Part shown: one piece after another, positions 23,888 through 37,564 of the stretch
How the letters are laid out: every line of letters starts with the position of its first letter
Position numbering within the stretch: position 1 is the first letter of the stretch
From: Hofstenia miamia
Taxonomy: Eukaryota; Xenacoelomorpha; Acoela; Hofsteniidae
DNA: 64,000 nt
Assembly (NCBI GenBank): GCA_900660155.1
Contig: CABFPE010000282.1
Span: 471,560 to 535,559, forward strand
Direction of reading: 5' to 3'
The notes under the pieces: generated by a model
The model's input: only the letters and a program-made list of their open reading frames with translations
The model's database searches: none
Told to the model about the DNA's origin: nothing
Made by a program: the position numbers and the translations under genes

Positions 23888-24004
23888 TAAATATATTTTG
23901 AATATCTGAATTACTAAACCAAAAAGTTCGGGAACATTTCTCCAAATGCTTGAAAATTACAACAATGTTTGTTTAAGCATGTCGCAATAAAACATTATAC
24001 TAAT

Positions 24005-24027
24005 TATATATATATATATATATATAA
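24005..24027. repeat. TA microsatellite (left of LTR-like copy 2)
   Basis: TA tract directly left of the LTR-like repeat; a second tract follows at 24215-24235. The element probably landed inside a TA array. Confidence 0.9.
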
Positions 24028-24028
24028 A

Positions 24029-24213
24029 TGTAGCATCGGAAGCTTGACGCACGGAGGTGTGCTGAGCAAGGGAACGCATTTGTACTAATTTTCTCTATTT
24101 ACAGACGCTCTAATGGCTTATATACACTAAGTATTAACAATATGTACAAACAACTAAACACTAAAAGGGAGTAATGTGGACGATACCAAAAACCAGTACC
24201 TGCCGATGTTACA
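24029..24213 (+). repeat. LTR-like repeat, copy 2
   Basis: It begins TGTAGCATCGG and ends CCGATGTTACA, an 11-bp inverted pair with one mismatch in the LTR form TG...CA. The middle shares TCTCTATTTACA and CTTATATACA with 16737-16906. TA microsatellite lies on both sides. Probably a solo LTR; a short TIR transposon is the alternative. Confidence 0.5.
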
Positions 24214-24235
24214 GTATATATATATATATATATAT

Positions 24236-26481
24236 GTCTGGCAGATTAGTATGATTATTGTTATCATATACTCTTGGAAGATGTGATCACTTGCAATATA
24301 AAAAAGTTTGATTTGCATGTATTGCAAAATTCTCCTCTGCATTAACTTGATCTACTATTCTGAATCATTAATATTTGTGTTTATATCAATGAGGGCATTC
24401 ATAATTTTATAGTTTATCGTTCTATCCAGTTGCTTCCCATTCAGTACAGTATGTCAATGAGTCCAAACCCTTATCCTGTCTAGTACCCAAGTGGTTAACT
24501 GACTTTGCTACTGGTAATCCACTATTGACCTCATTGAGCATTACTTACTGTAAATAGTGGAATAAAAATACATTTTCCAATATCATTCTACTAGGGTTCG
24601 CTGTGATAGGCTTAGCCATTCTTGTGTTACTTCGTTTTGTGATTAATACATAACGTCATTTTGCAATTGTTTTCATTAATGCGAACTTTCGTTTGGCTAA
24701 GTAAGCTACAGTAGAAAGCTACAGCTTATGCTATTCTGTTTATTGAAGATAAGATGCGTCCTTTATTCAGATTAATATTTACATTTAGAAAACAAAACTA
24801 CAATAAGTTTACACTGAAACTGCACATGAATATTTTATAGAAACAATACAATCAATTTTTAAGGCAAACCATAAGCTAATCGAATGTAGCATTACTTAAA
24901 TATCCGATTGTCGTAGTCATTTTTTAAATGTCCTATCTAAGTCCTGACTAGCCAGAAAAATTATTTTGCTTTATAAAAGCGTTTAATGAATTTTTAAGCG
25001 ATTTCACTTGTTCAACCTCCTTAACCCTAAAAAACGCTGACATTCTTTACAATTTTATAAAAAATTTTTAAATACTTATAACTCACTAAATAAATATTTC
25101 AAATTTTATTACACCGCTTAATAGAGAATCGTCTCCACTTTCATTTTCATTCTTAGTCGTTCCCGCAGCACGCCAGCTTGCGCTTTGGAAATCTGTCAAT
25201 AGAGAACAAAGAAGTTGAGCCTTGTTCGGAACTGGGCATTGGTCAATGGGAGCAGCTGGGTCATATAGGTCGTGCAGAGCTATCACATGGATCATGACCC
25301 ATGATCATCAATACTAGCATTGCTATTTTGATTTTTGTTTGTGTTCATTAACGTACTTAGAAACATTTTAATAGAAATACAAATATTTATTTACTGCAAC
25401 TAAATCTATCATCAATATGTTGTTGAGATACATGTAGTTTATAAAAACTTTGATGCATCAATAACATCAATTACGGGGCTTGGTGTTAGCCAATGAGACG
25501 AAGTGGGTAGATCTATTGTAATTAACCCATTGGCCATTTCACATCAAGTGCTTTACTCGTTATTCAGTTTCTTTCTTTTGAAATATTAGTTTTTGAAAGT
25601 GAACGTCATTTTATTAATGACTTTACTGCAGAAATATTGCTGACACCGCAAGTTAGGTGTGCCGAGACAGTTGATCCTCTCTGTACTGTCCTTGAGGCCT
25701 ACAAGAATATCTTTTTTAAGAAAAAGTTTTACTGTTGTGTAGTTTTTCAAATGAAATGTGTTTACGAGCAAGGTGCCACATGATACGCTGGACCATTAAA
25801 AGCATGAGTCATGGATCATGATTATGATGGATCCCGTGAGTCATGGGTCACATCCTGTTACCCATGTCCAACTCTGGCCTAATTGTTACTAATATAGATT
25901 TTAGACCGCTTTATTTTCTTAACACTAGTTATGGGAAAAATTTGAATGTTTTGCAAATTTGAAAAGGTGTTGATATTTTCATATATTTCAAACAAAGGAA
26001 TAATTTTTGACAAATTTTCACCACAACAGTCAAGCAGATTTACCCGTAGATGTGTTAAAATCCTAGTATTCTCAAATTTCAAAAAGTAGTGTATAAATGT
26101 GAACAAAACTGTTGTTGACTTTAAAGTGGCAATAGGTTGTTTTGTGTTAAACTTTTCAATTTATAATCCAGGTTTGATCATCGAAATTTATCAAATAAAT
26201 GCAATAGAATAGTACTACTTAAGTCGTTTAAAATGTCACTCAAAAAACTAATTCACTTCAACTTTGAACGCTGATGAAAGTATGCAAATAATAATTATAT
26301 TTTTCTCAATTTGTGGAAAATACAAATTCTAATATAAACATTTTTGTTAGAAATTTTTTGGACACTCATCAAGCTATTTAGATATTGTGCAATGCATGTG
26401 AAATTTAAAATTTAATAAAACTCAATTTTTATTCTTTCTTGTTATTACCACGATGACACATAATTAAAAAATGGTTAAATA
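24236..26481. other. Non-coding DNA upstream of the acyl-CoA synthetase-like gene
   Basis: No gene is supported. A possible degraded hAT-like element spans 25275-25876. Its left end is CAGAGCTATCACATGG and its right end, on the other strand, CAGAGTTGGACATGGGT, with ATCATGACCC/GGGTCA-type inner repeats near both ends, but no 8-bp duplication was found. The promoter of the downstream gene should lie in the last few hundred bases; I see no decisive core element. Confidence 0.35.
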
Positions 26482-29400
26482 ATGATTTTGAATTTAACTT
26501 TATTATTTAATTTTATCATCACTAAGGCTAATATAATTACCATTAACAAAAATGTGGGAAGTTTTGTGATGAATTATCTTTATTCACGTCTGTTCTATTC
26601 CTTTGAAAGGCCAGTTTATGCACAGCTATTGTCACAAGAATGCATGCATGCACGGGTCTTCCCTTGTCAAGTATTTCCTACTGCACACGAAAAGATAAGA
26701 AGAAAATCAAAATCGCAAAAAGAACCAATGTACAAAAATGCAAAAATTTTAGACGGCAATGAAAAAATTCACGTATCTCCGTTTTCTCAATTGACAGACG
26801 AGTTCCAACTTTGCAAAAAACGAGACTTTCTCAAACTAGAATCCAATACACTTTCTGAACTTTTTCATAAAGGTAAAAATTTTGGTTTTATATTTTCTGA
26901 AACAGTTATATTTACTGACAAAGCCGGAAAGTTGATGAGCAAGGCTTGAGAATTGGTTGACTTATTATATTGTTTAAGTTTACCACACTATCGAGTTTTT
27001 ATATGACCTATGTGCCAACATAAATTCATGAATAAGGCTGCAAATTCCTTGTGCAATTTCTTAAATATATATAAATGCGCATTCTTAATAATATAGTAAT
27101 AGTATATTCTTGCATCTTATAGTGCATGTTTCGTAGAATGTATTACGGCTATGTACTCATTGAATGCACTAGATAAATCAATTTCAATAACTAGTTTAAG
27201 GACTATTATATACTGAAAGAACCTTTGTGCAAAATATGCGACACTGCGTCAATATCACCAGGCTTTAGACCTTTCTCCAGCAAATATTTCTTTGTAGAAT
27301 TTCACTATTGTTTCGAACTTCGTAGCGGGTCCTTAGCCAGCATTATCACATAAGGGGGTCGACACGCATTCAGGAGGGATTGATGGGAATTTCGACCGTC
27401 CTTAAAATTTAAGCTAAAATTTTGCCAACACTGTACACCATTTTAGGTTTATTTTGTATGCATTGGCGTGGCGGAATTTTCTAATTGGGGAGGTCATCTA
27501 GTAATGATCACGTGATTGAATAACTGCGGAACGAAGCCTCGCAAAAATTTTTTGAAAAATACACGAAATATACTTTAGAAATACATTTCACAACATGCTG
27601 ATTTTGCTTTTAGGTAGTTGTCCAGGAGGTATTGTCTGATCTTCCAAGGGGTAGTCCCCCCTGACACCCATGGCTACGGGCCTGCTTTGTAGTCTCTAGC
27701 CTTTTTTGCTCTTGCCCTCTGCTTCCTGATGTCCACAACCAATCTTAGCTTTGTTTCTCTCCTAGTTTTTCTAGACTTCTTCTTGCTTACCCTAAATCTA
27801 CCACGTACTAAAAATTCTTATAAGCATTTTGGGTTGGATGTGACCATTAAAAAATAGCAGTAAGTCTGCAGAATTCAATTTTGCAAAAATTTCAATAATT
27901 CTTTGAGTAGGTATGACGTTCAGAGGGCTTGGATGGCAATAAGAATCAGTACACGTGTTGTATATTTCGAAAATAGGCTATTTGTTAAAATAAATAAATG
28001 AATTTATATCAAATTTTATTATATAATTTTCTATAAATCATAGAGGATTGAAGATCATGAAAAAGACAAAGTGTTTGGGATGGAGAGACCCTTATGGAAA
28101 ATTCACTTGGCGAAGTTATGATGTAGTTTGGGATAAAGCTCAACAAATCGGTTCTGGCTTCATTAAAATAGGACTTAGTCCTAAACGAGGAATTAAGATA
28201 GGCCTTTGTTTGCAGAACCGACCTGAATTTGAGATGACTGTGTTGGCCTGTGCTACGTATTCATTTGTCAGCGTCATTCTATATGATTTTGGAACAGATG
28301 ACCTTGCAACTATTTGCGAATCACTCGATATTAAGGTATAATTAAGCCTTATTTCATGAATAAGTTGTACTTTACATCTTTCAGAGTTATAAATTTTTCA
28401 AAAGTGTGTAGGTCGGGCTTTTTCTCGTGGTGAAGGTAAGTTTTCAATTGTCTATAAACAAATCGATTTCTGCCTATAAAAATTTACATCCCAGTTAATG
28501 ACTTCCACATTAGAAGTGACCTTAGTAAACATAAGTTTTGCAAGTAAAAAACAACTTGAAAATATGCACCAATTTTAAGAAATATTGTTTTACAGAGCTG
28601 TAGCAGTAAATGAATAAAACAAAATTAATGCATTTTTCTCAGCTTAAGGTTTATTGGGCCTCTAAGAATATTTGGACGATGCATCTGCTTCAGTTTTTCA
28701 TAAGATTTTTAATTTTCTAGAATCTCCTCTAACGGATAAGTTTTTTTTTAATTTTAAGTTTAAAGAGACAATTATTTTTGATGATCTAATCCATTAACTA
28801 GTGAGAATACGTATATCGAAGTTGCGATTCTTATTAAATGAAAACTTCTTGATTCACAAACGAAAAAATTCGCTGCGTTTCTCACAAAAAATTCAATAAT
28901 ATATTTAAAGATTGGGGCATGTCTTAAAAACATGGCTTTATTTTAACTATATCAAGTTGCTCCCATAGAAGTCAATACAACTAACACTATAATTACTCTG
29001 AAGTTCCAATTTTTTACTTATAAGCTTGCTTTGTTATACTTTAAAGAAAATATGTAAATCTAATAGTACCATTTCCTGTATTACAATAGAAATGATTATG
29101 TGCAATATATTAAATATTTGTAAAATTATTATAGATTAGCTACACCTACCAAAATTGACAATACAGAAATAAATAAAACCATAAATGCTAAGTAGTATGT
29201 CAAAAAATAGCACCTCAGCAATGAGTTTTACAAAAAATTCCAAAAGTTAATTTTAGATAAGTAAATCTAAACTGGCGTTATTTCAAATTATAACACGCTT
29301 TGCATTAAGAATGATGGCATTCTTCAGCAGTTTCAACACTTACTAACATGAAAAATGACATTTCCAATTGTTGAATGAAATTATCCATGACATCTATAAC

Positions 29401-32400
29401 ACTGTTTGCCACATGTAGTCACAAATATTGAAGTCTTGATATGGACCTTTCAATTCCGTAGTCATTACTTTAAATTTACATATAAAATTATAAAAGCTGT
29501 CGAATAGTTCCTTAAATTTCATTGTCACTACTATAAAGCTTTTCCATAGTTCTCTAAATTTCATGGTCATTACCTTAAAGAACATCTTTATACTTGAAAG
29601 TTCTTGCAATTTTTTGCAAAAACCCAGTTCATACTTGAATTCATCTTATAAGACTCCTTAAAGATCTTTAAAGTATTAATTGTATTGACATTCATGAGAT
29701 GGTATTTTATCTAATGCTATTCTTAAGTCCAAAAAATTATCATATATTGAAGAATTTCTTCAACACCTTGAATATTATTAATTATTCATTAAATATTTGC
29801 AACCCCAGTAAATTGCAAAGGCGTTTTATGTTTGATATTTGTATTAAGTATTGTTTGATCAACTTTTTGAATGCACATGATAACAGAAGTCATTAAGATT
29901 GATTGACACAATTATGTGCTCAAATTTATTTCTTATAAGTGTAGCTAATGAAACTTATAAATATGTTATATGATTTTATAATATTGTAGACAAAATCTGA
30001 GAAATTTTTTAGTTTATAAATTTGGCACTGCTATATTTTGTATTGTTATATATCTATTTATATTTAAGCGATTGTCATGCTAATAGGATTTAAATATAAT
30101 TTTTTCTGTTTCAACACACGGCAGGTCTTGGTCACGCAATAGTTAGCATTTAGAGTGAAAAAATAAGATTGAGTTTATGCTGTTTTTTTTATATATACAT
30201 ATTTATATGCAGCTAAGAATTTAATTATATTAAAATTAATGCAATAATGAGGAATAATTATAAAAATTTGTAAAAAGTAGAATCTATGCCTGTTAACAGG
30301 GCTATTGAAATTCCCTTACCATGAAATTCCGTTGCCATGTAAAACCAATTATTTTTAATGGAATTATTATTTCACATATGTCAATAATTGGTGATATGAT
30401 AGCGTACTAACTCTAAATGAATACAACATTTATCATATACGTATATACTTGTAAAAGTGCTGTTAACTTTTTCAAATTGCGTTACCTACTAGTTTTGTGC
30501 TCATACATAAAAAATGAATTTTTCAAAAAATAAAGTTTGCCTCATTGATGATCTTACTAAGGAGTCACACATTTCAATAAACAAATAAATCATTATTGAA
30601 TGAGTAGCATCTGTTTTAACAGTGAAAATAAAATTCCGTTATTGCTTGACCAGCCCCACATTTTAGGCTATTGTAGTTGACAGTAGCGAGAAAGTCGAAC
30701 GAATTATTCGCTTGAGAGAATGTGGTAACTCTCTGCAATATTTGATCACTTTACATCGCATTTCATCGGAGAAAATTCGGCAGTTGAAGTACTCTGGTTT
30801 CCAACATTTCTTATTGGATGAATTGATAGAGAAGGGTGGCCAAGTAAGGCAGTATCCAGTTCCTTCTACAGAAAGCGATCCTGCTTGCATACTATTTTCA
30901 AGGTAACTTGTTTTAAATGGACTAGAAGGGATTTTCAAATGAACCTATTGAATCCCATCAGATGTGATTTTTTAAGTCCCAACAGAGAGAAGTTGATTTA
31001 TATAGCCCTAGTTAAATAAGATCTCTTTGACAATTATTTTATGTATGAAAGATATTTTCGAAGCATTGTATAACAATCAAATGGGGTAGGACCCGTAACG
31101 GGCACGGGCGCGGACCGGGCATTCGGGCTCTGTATGAATAGGTCTACTCTATATATCGATGCATGTAAATCTATAGTAGAAATTATAACATAATAAATAA
31201 AATATTACTCTAAACCACATAAAATTAATTGTCTTCATCAATTTTAAAGAGTTCTTTTTCACTGTTATCTTTGGGTATTGCATTAGTAATAATATAGTAC
31301 TTATTTACATTAAACTGTAACGTAAGAAGCTTAGGTTGCTAACTGCAGAAGATGAACTAATGTAATTTACTTATTTTACAATGTCATACAAGCAGTGCAG
31401 TGTAGTTTCAATTCAATTATTTTCATACTGTTTGATGTCTTTTCAATTATGGACAGAGACCGAATTTATATGCTGAAAAATATGCCGAAATTGCGTCAGC
31501 AAGAAATGCGCCGAAATTTCGATTACATGCTTTAAAATATGCTTAGAAACTACATTAAACGGAACAGATATTCAATTACCAAGACATACACTTTTATACC
31601 AATAGACACATAAATGTTGCTTCAAGTTATCAACAGTCATGAACATTCATTATAGGGTTTGAATTTGACCCTCCTAAACTAGAGCCGCATTTCTGTATGT
31701 AGGCACATTTAAATATTCTCCTTGATCGTAAATAGAGATTTTCTGTAACGCATTCAGATTTTCTTTGTACTTCTCTCCCTGTATTGTTCTATGACATCAC
31801 CGAGGAACTTGACGGCATTATGCTGATGGTGGATTGCAGTTGTCAAAGCATCAGTAGATTTTAGTATTCCTCAAATTTCTCTCTAAAACTTAAAATTTAA
31901 GCATAAAAAATAATTATATCCCTTTCAGACATGCACATTGCATGAAAATGCTACAAAATATTTAGATGGCGGCTCAGCACTGTTAGTCTCAATTGTTTCT
32001 AATCACATTAAGAAATTTTTTATTGTTAATATTTTCATTGAAATTGACTGTGCACATTTGTATACATTGTCGCCCAATCATGCAATTTTATGACATATTT
32101 TTGTTGAAAACCATTTTATTTAGAGTGTCTTATAAACTATGATTCTGAAATTATGCAAAAACCTGTTTTTTGCGATGGAGAAAGATTATATTAGTATCTT
32201 CCTAACATATTTGACTTCGATCAATTTATAAAGCACTGGAATTGTACAATAGACCATTACAATGCTTATTATTCAGGAAATAACTAATCTAATTTTTTAG
32301 CGGTACTTCTGAATCAGGTCAAATTAGCGCCTGCCCATACACAAATCTAAATATTGTTGCGGGAGTCTACAACTGTCTTTCAGTTCTAGAATATTTGAAG

Positions 32401-34132
32401 CTAAGTGATAAGCGCTCATTTGAATCTTCGGAAGATCGTGTGGTGTCGTACTTGCCAAATGCCCACATAATGAACTTCATTCTTTGTATATCTATGTTCC
32501 CGATAGGAGGATCAATTGTTTATACTTCAAATGATCCGAAAAAACTTCTCGACGAAATGTCATTTCTCAAACCTTCATGGCTACCAATGATACCAAGCTT
32601 GATGAATGAAGTGTATGAAATTGTATGATTATTTATTTTTGTTTATTAAAATTTTTTGATATAAATATTTGCTGAATATGAATCAGCTTTGGAAATTGAT
32701 GTAAATCATGGGATTGTTAACTTAACATGGGTGGGATTGTTGTCTTACTCTAAAAATCCGTGAATCAAACATGGGTCTCCTCTCTGTTGCTGGACCAATA
32801 GCAATGTCAGATTATATAAGGTTTTTCAAAGCAGTAGTTTTATAGCAAGTCTTTCATTGTTGGATGTTTATTAACGTTATTGTAGCAATTATTAAAACTT
32901 GCAGTCTAACTAAACGATATATCAATAGAAATATTACATTATTACATAATTGGATGAGCTTTTCCGATTATGTGTTTGTGTATCTGAGCATCTGACATAA
33001 TAGGATGACGTCCAGATACATATGAAGCAATTTGACTAAAAGTTTTCTAAAAATATAGTTCTGTAATACATATTTTTTTCATTTTTCTGTTAACTGCTAG
33101 TTATGTGTTTTGCAGTGTTTTACTTCGGAATTAATGACATTAATTTTTTGCATATTTAAAGACTTCTTTGGCACTAAACTTTTTTAACATAAATATCATA
33201 TTTATGTTTAGTAATTGGCTTCTAATTTTTGATTAAGTGGTATATTATTGACATCGAATGTTGAGTTATTGAGGAAATTGAAGTAACGTCGATGCCTTCA
33301 GAGAAGCGAACGTTTCTTCAAATGAAAATTATATTTAGTTTTCACAGTTGCAAGCATGCTATCTGGATATACAAAATTTGAAGTCACGAAATCCAAAACC
33401 CTAAGTGCTTTGCCTTTAATATATGTCATTTTGTAGAAAGATGGATTAGAAAAAATGAGAACATAGTATGCCTGAAACAAATTTTGAACCAGTGGACATC
33501 ATGTATAGATAACCAATTTTAGCAGTGTATATACCATAGGTTAGGGATAGTCTTGTACCACATAACGGGATAATCTGAAAAATAGGAAAATCATTATTAC
33601 AGAAACTTGAGATAATTCATGAGAATCAAGCATATGCCTTAGCGCACATTATTTCAAGCGATTGATGACAAAGATTCTCTGAGGGAATTCAAATCCTGTT
33701 TTTAATAAATTTTTAATCTGTCAATCGACTATTTAGATGAAGCATACTGTTGAACGTTCTTGGTGGAAAAGACGCATCTACCAAAATGTGGATTCTAATT
33801 CTATAAGCTTAGGTAAGAAAAACACATCTTTTGGCGAGAGACTACTTTTCAATTCCCTACCCGGGTTGTTCGGTGGTGATGTTAAGGTAGTGCTAGTGGG
33901 GGCTGCAGCAAGTTGTGTCAATGTTATGGATTTCTTTAGAGCATTCATGAATTGCCCGGTTCTGGATTGTTATGGATTGACCGAATGTTGTGGACCCATT
34001 TGTATAAGTATTCCTTATAACTCTGAGCCCAATCAAGTAAGTTTCTTTTAATGACATTATAAATCCATTTTTTTAAAGAAGCGCATAATTATAATTAGTA
34101 TTCTTCCATCCATGATTTCCATTAAAGCAACC

Positions 34133-34199
<67 letters not shown>

Positions 34200-36488
34200 T
34201 GGTGATGATGATTATAATGATGATGATAATGTGGTGATTATGATGATGATGATGATGATGATGCTGTTTTCTTTTTAATAATAGTAATAATTATAATATT
34301 GAAATTTTACTTCCACAGATTTACATTTAATATTTTCATTTAAAATACTGATCATGTGTGGTATGAACTGAGTCCTCCTTTTTTGAGTTCTAAAATACGA
34401 AACACGTAATTTCATTCTGTGTTGAAATTGATCCGGTAGTACCATATTCCCTGCCATTGCTGGCTTGGATAATCATTTGCAAAATAGTTTTTTATTGAAT
34501 GAAATCGTCAATATTGCTTGATTACAGTTGAAGTACGAATGTCAATGTATATTCTTTCATATCTGTTGATAACGGGTTGGATCTTACTGCCAAGAATTTT
34601 TTGAAGTTGACTGGCATAATAAATAATGTTACACATAGATGATATGCACAACTGTCTCAATTGTCTCTCTGTTAATGATGTATATTAAATATATACTGAA
34701 TCTTTTAAAAGTACTTTTCTAACATTGTTGTAAAATGTCGGTTTAACTGATATATTTTAGTAAAATATACCGTGTGTGTGTTACAGGTAGGTCCTCCACT
34801 GCCTAATTGTCAAGTCAAACTTGTTGACAACGCCCAGGGTGGATTCTTTGTGAAGAACAACATGGGAGAAATCTGTGTTAGAGGACCATGTGTTGTTAAG
34901 AACGTGATTCTACGCAGTAAGAATGTTAAAGTTAATGTATGGTTCGACAAAGATAAATGGCTTCATACACAAGATATTGGCGAATGGCTTCCTAATGGAT
35001 CCTTGAGAATTATTGATCGCGTCAATAGTATATTCAAGGTAGTATTGTTTTTACTAAAAACAGAAGTATTTTATATATAAAGCAAATGTGTGCACAAGGA
35101 ATACTGTTTAAAATGTATTTTCGAATATTACAGTAGTTGTTTTTTAGGATTGTACAAATGTGTATTTCTGTGGCTGAAGTACTTGAAAAGATTAACGATT
35201 TTTTTATTAATAATTGCAATTGTTTTAAAAAAAGGTTGAATTTCTCACCACTCCTAATGTTCAGGTAATCAGGGGGCCTAATGTTCATGGCAGCAACAAC
35301 AAGACTACTCCAGTCTCGAAGGGGCGCTTCGGGTGCTTCCGATTTCGTGCAGTGGCGCGCCTAGAAGAATAAGCGATAGGGAGTGAATTAAGAAGGAAAA
35401 TGAAAGAGGCGATGATTCTAAATCCAGTAGTGCTTACAGATTTTAGATAGTTTTATTAGTTTGAGAGTTATAAACTCTAAGACATTTTTAAAGATCCATA
35501 AATATTTTGAAAATACTCATAGGCAGTGCAGATAAGATACTATTACAGCGATTATCACTTGCTGTGCAGTACATCAATAAAGTATGCTGCCACGATTAAT
35601 TCTTGAATATTCTTCGCTAAGGAGGCGTCAGCGTGTAATGAATTTAAAGAAGAAGTTCTTTGGAACTTAATTAGAAGGTTAACAGAAACTAATAATATGA
35701 ACGAATGTAGAGAAATCTACTGTTTAGATTCCCAAAAAAATGAAACTTTAATTTGAGATATATGTTCACAAATATATGCCTAAAATGAAGATAAATCAAA
35801 CGAATGTAATGAAAACTTCTTTTGTTAAGTAAATATTTTAGTTATCAACCGGCCAATACATCACTCCGACAAAAATCGAAAACATTTGCATTGAAAGTCC
35901 TTTTGTAAAGCAAATATTTGTTCATGGGTTTTCACTGTGTAACTTCTTGATTGCAGTCATTGTTCCCAACATAGAAGAGCTGCAGCGGTACCCAATTTTG
36001 TAACTTTATGTTCAATTTTTTAAATCCCTATATGTATGATGATCAATAAGGAATATTATTCTTGCGTAAACTAGTTCAAATACAAATATTAAAGTGAAAG
36101 CTTTTTTTAAAGATTCATTAGTATAAGGCAAAGAAAGTAAGCTAAAATAAGTAATTTCACATTTTGAGCTCAGTTTTGGAAAAATTATGGTACAAGGCTA
36201 ATTTTCGCAATATTTAGATTCTGTTTTTTAAATGATATCGCTGGTACGTTTGAAGATGTGATTCAATTGGATCAAATCTCCGATAAATTTAAGGACGAAA
36301 TTCAGAAGTTGGCAACATCTAGAGGGCTCTGCGATTATGAATGTATTCGACACATATACATTTCTAAGAACGAATTCACCAGCAAAAATTCATGTCTTAC
36401 ATTGACTGGTAAACTTAACAGGCAATTTATCGCGAAAACGTATCGAAATGAAATAATGAACTTGTATGGACTATTAGATATTCTGTAA
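26482..36488 (+). CDS. Long-chain acyl-CoA synthetase-like protein, eight exons
   Basis: ACSL enzymes activate fatty acids: ATP gives acyl-AMP, then acyl-CoA. Exons: 26482-26872, 28046-28335, 30667-30902, 32301-32622, 33737-34036, 34787-35038, 35842-35987, 36218-36488. All introns are GT/AG, phases agree, and the sum is 2208 nt (735 aa), the family's usual size. Visible landmarks: CLGWRDP near the start of the AMP-binding domain, LPNAH, YGLTEC (family YGQTEC), QDIGEWLPNGSLRIIDR (family TGDIG...IDR), an IFKLSTGQYITPTKIENI linker, and a C-terminal TGKLNR that places the catalytic Lys. The oddity is the ATP P-loop at the exon 3/4 junction. It reads FSSGTSESGQISACPYTN where active enzymes have TSGTTGNPKG, so Gly, Pro and Lys are lost (Lys to Gln). 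A diverged or non-catalytic paralogue is likely. The N-terminus is hydrophobic, consistent with a membrane anchor. Confidence 0.88.
27440..27685. mobile_element. Candidate MITE in intron 1 of the ACSL-like gene
   Basis: The right end read on minus is GCAGGCCCGTAGCCATGG followed by a GTCAGGGGGGAC tract. The left end near 27462 is GCATTGGCGTGGCGGA, a weak inverted match. GTAGCCA-plus-G-run termini of this kind are common in animal DNA transposons. No target duplication was defined. Confidence 0.35.
29450..29595. repeat. Degenerate short tandem repeat in an ACSL-like intron
   Basis: Three imperfect copies of a TTAAATTTCATTGTCACTAC-type unit, about 50-60 bases apart, in intron 2. Confidence 0.35.
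34133..34263. repeat. GAT trinucleotide microsatellite
   Basis: About 22 uninterrupted GAT units (34133-34198), then interrupted GAT/GTG/ATA units. It lies in intron 5 of the ACSL-like gene, 97 bases after the donor, so length changes would not alter the protein. Confidence 0.95.
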
Positions 36489-36523
36489 ATATGTTGCCCT
36501 TGTTGTATTTTAAACCTTGTGTA

Positions 36524-36529
36524 AATAAA
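36524..36529 (+). promoter_or_regulatory. Likely polyadenylation signal of the ACSL-like gene
   Basis: AATAAA 35 bases after the stop codon, the expected place for a short 3' UTR, supporting 36488 as the true end. Confidence 0.55.
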
Positions 36530-37560
36530 TTTAAATAATTGGGACAAAATTTGGGATGCATCCATACTTTAATAGTACATACAAAGAACATTTTGATTTG
36601 ATTATATTATTTCTGTAAATCAATATATTTCAGAAGAAAAGTTTTTAATATATTTGTAATAAACGAAACAAGAATTTGAATTTGTAATTTTTTAGAGAAA
36701 GTTGTCTAGCTTATTGATCTTATATGATCTACATAAATGAAGTTGTTGTTTATAATATACTTTCATAATTGTTCTTCATTATTTTTGATAGCTTTCCTTT
36801 TCTCCTTATTTACTCACCATAATGACGATCTTCCTTAGATTTTGAAATAATTAAATTCTGCAATATTCTTGGTTTTTCCGTATTTGTTTTATGTTACCAT
36901 AAATGGTCATTGAGGAATTTAGTATGTTTTTGAGCGGTCACAAGATATTTAACTCTATAATAAGCGTTCTTTTGAACGCACCACACCAGAGATGTAGCAG
37001 GATAACGAGTCAATAGGTTCACTGTGCCACTGGGTTACCATTTGTCTTGTTAGTAAGTCGGATGACCGGATCACTATTTTAACTGGGTCAAAATTCTGCC
37101 AACGAATCAAGTATACAATCAATCGTCCTTAAGAAAAAATCACTCAAATCATAGCAAGCACCTCAAGAAATTGGCTCATTTTAATTTCACACAACTAAAT
37201 GGGGAAAAATGAATTAAATTGTTCAAATAAGTGTTGTGGGATCATTAAAATGAATGCTCTTTCCCCTTTTTTCATGTCATGCATTCCAATACCAAAACGA
37301 CATTAGGTAACTGCATCTCAGCAGCATTCTATTCCGAACGGAATGGATGATTACATTTAAAATAGCAATTGCAAAATTAGTGAAATTTGCGAATAAAATT
37401 CTTCCTTTAACGATGATCAAGTTTTTCTTCTAAACTACAATGGGCTACATAAGTTTTTATCCAGAAGAAAAAAATGTCTTTAATTCCAAACTTCAATTAC
37501 TCAACAACAACATAACAAAAAAAGATAATATTAACAACTAGTATGGAGTAGAACCTTCTT
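36530..37560. other. Non-coding spacer
   Basis: No gene. Around 37005-37110 a GC-richer tract (CAGAGATGTAGCAGG..., CCGGATCAC) may be the edge of a degraded DNA transposon. Confidence 0.3.
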
Positions 37561-37564
37561 TGTC

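Noticed and set aside
25086-25295. 69-codon minus frame with some polar, protein-like composition
   Set aside because: No recognisable domain; it overlaps the edge of a possible hAT-like repeat and has no intact start context.
28048-28060. TTG as the start of the second ACSL-like exon
   Set aside because: It is an internal codon: the acceptor at 28044-28045 and exon 1 (26482-26872) join in phase to give His-Lys-Gly-Leu.
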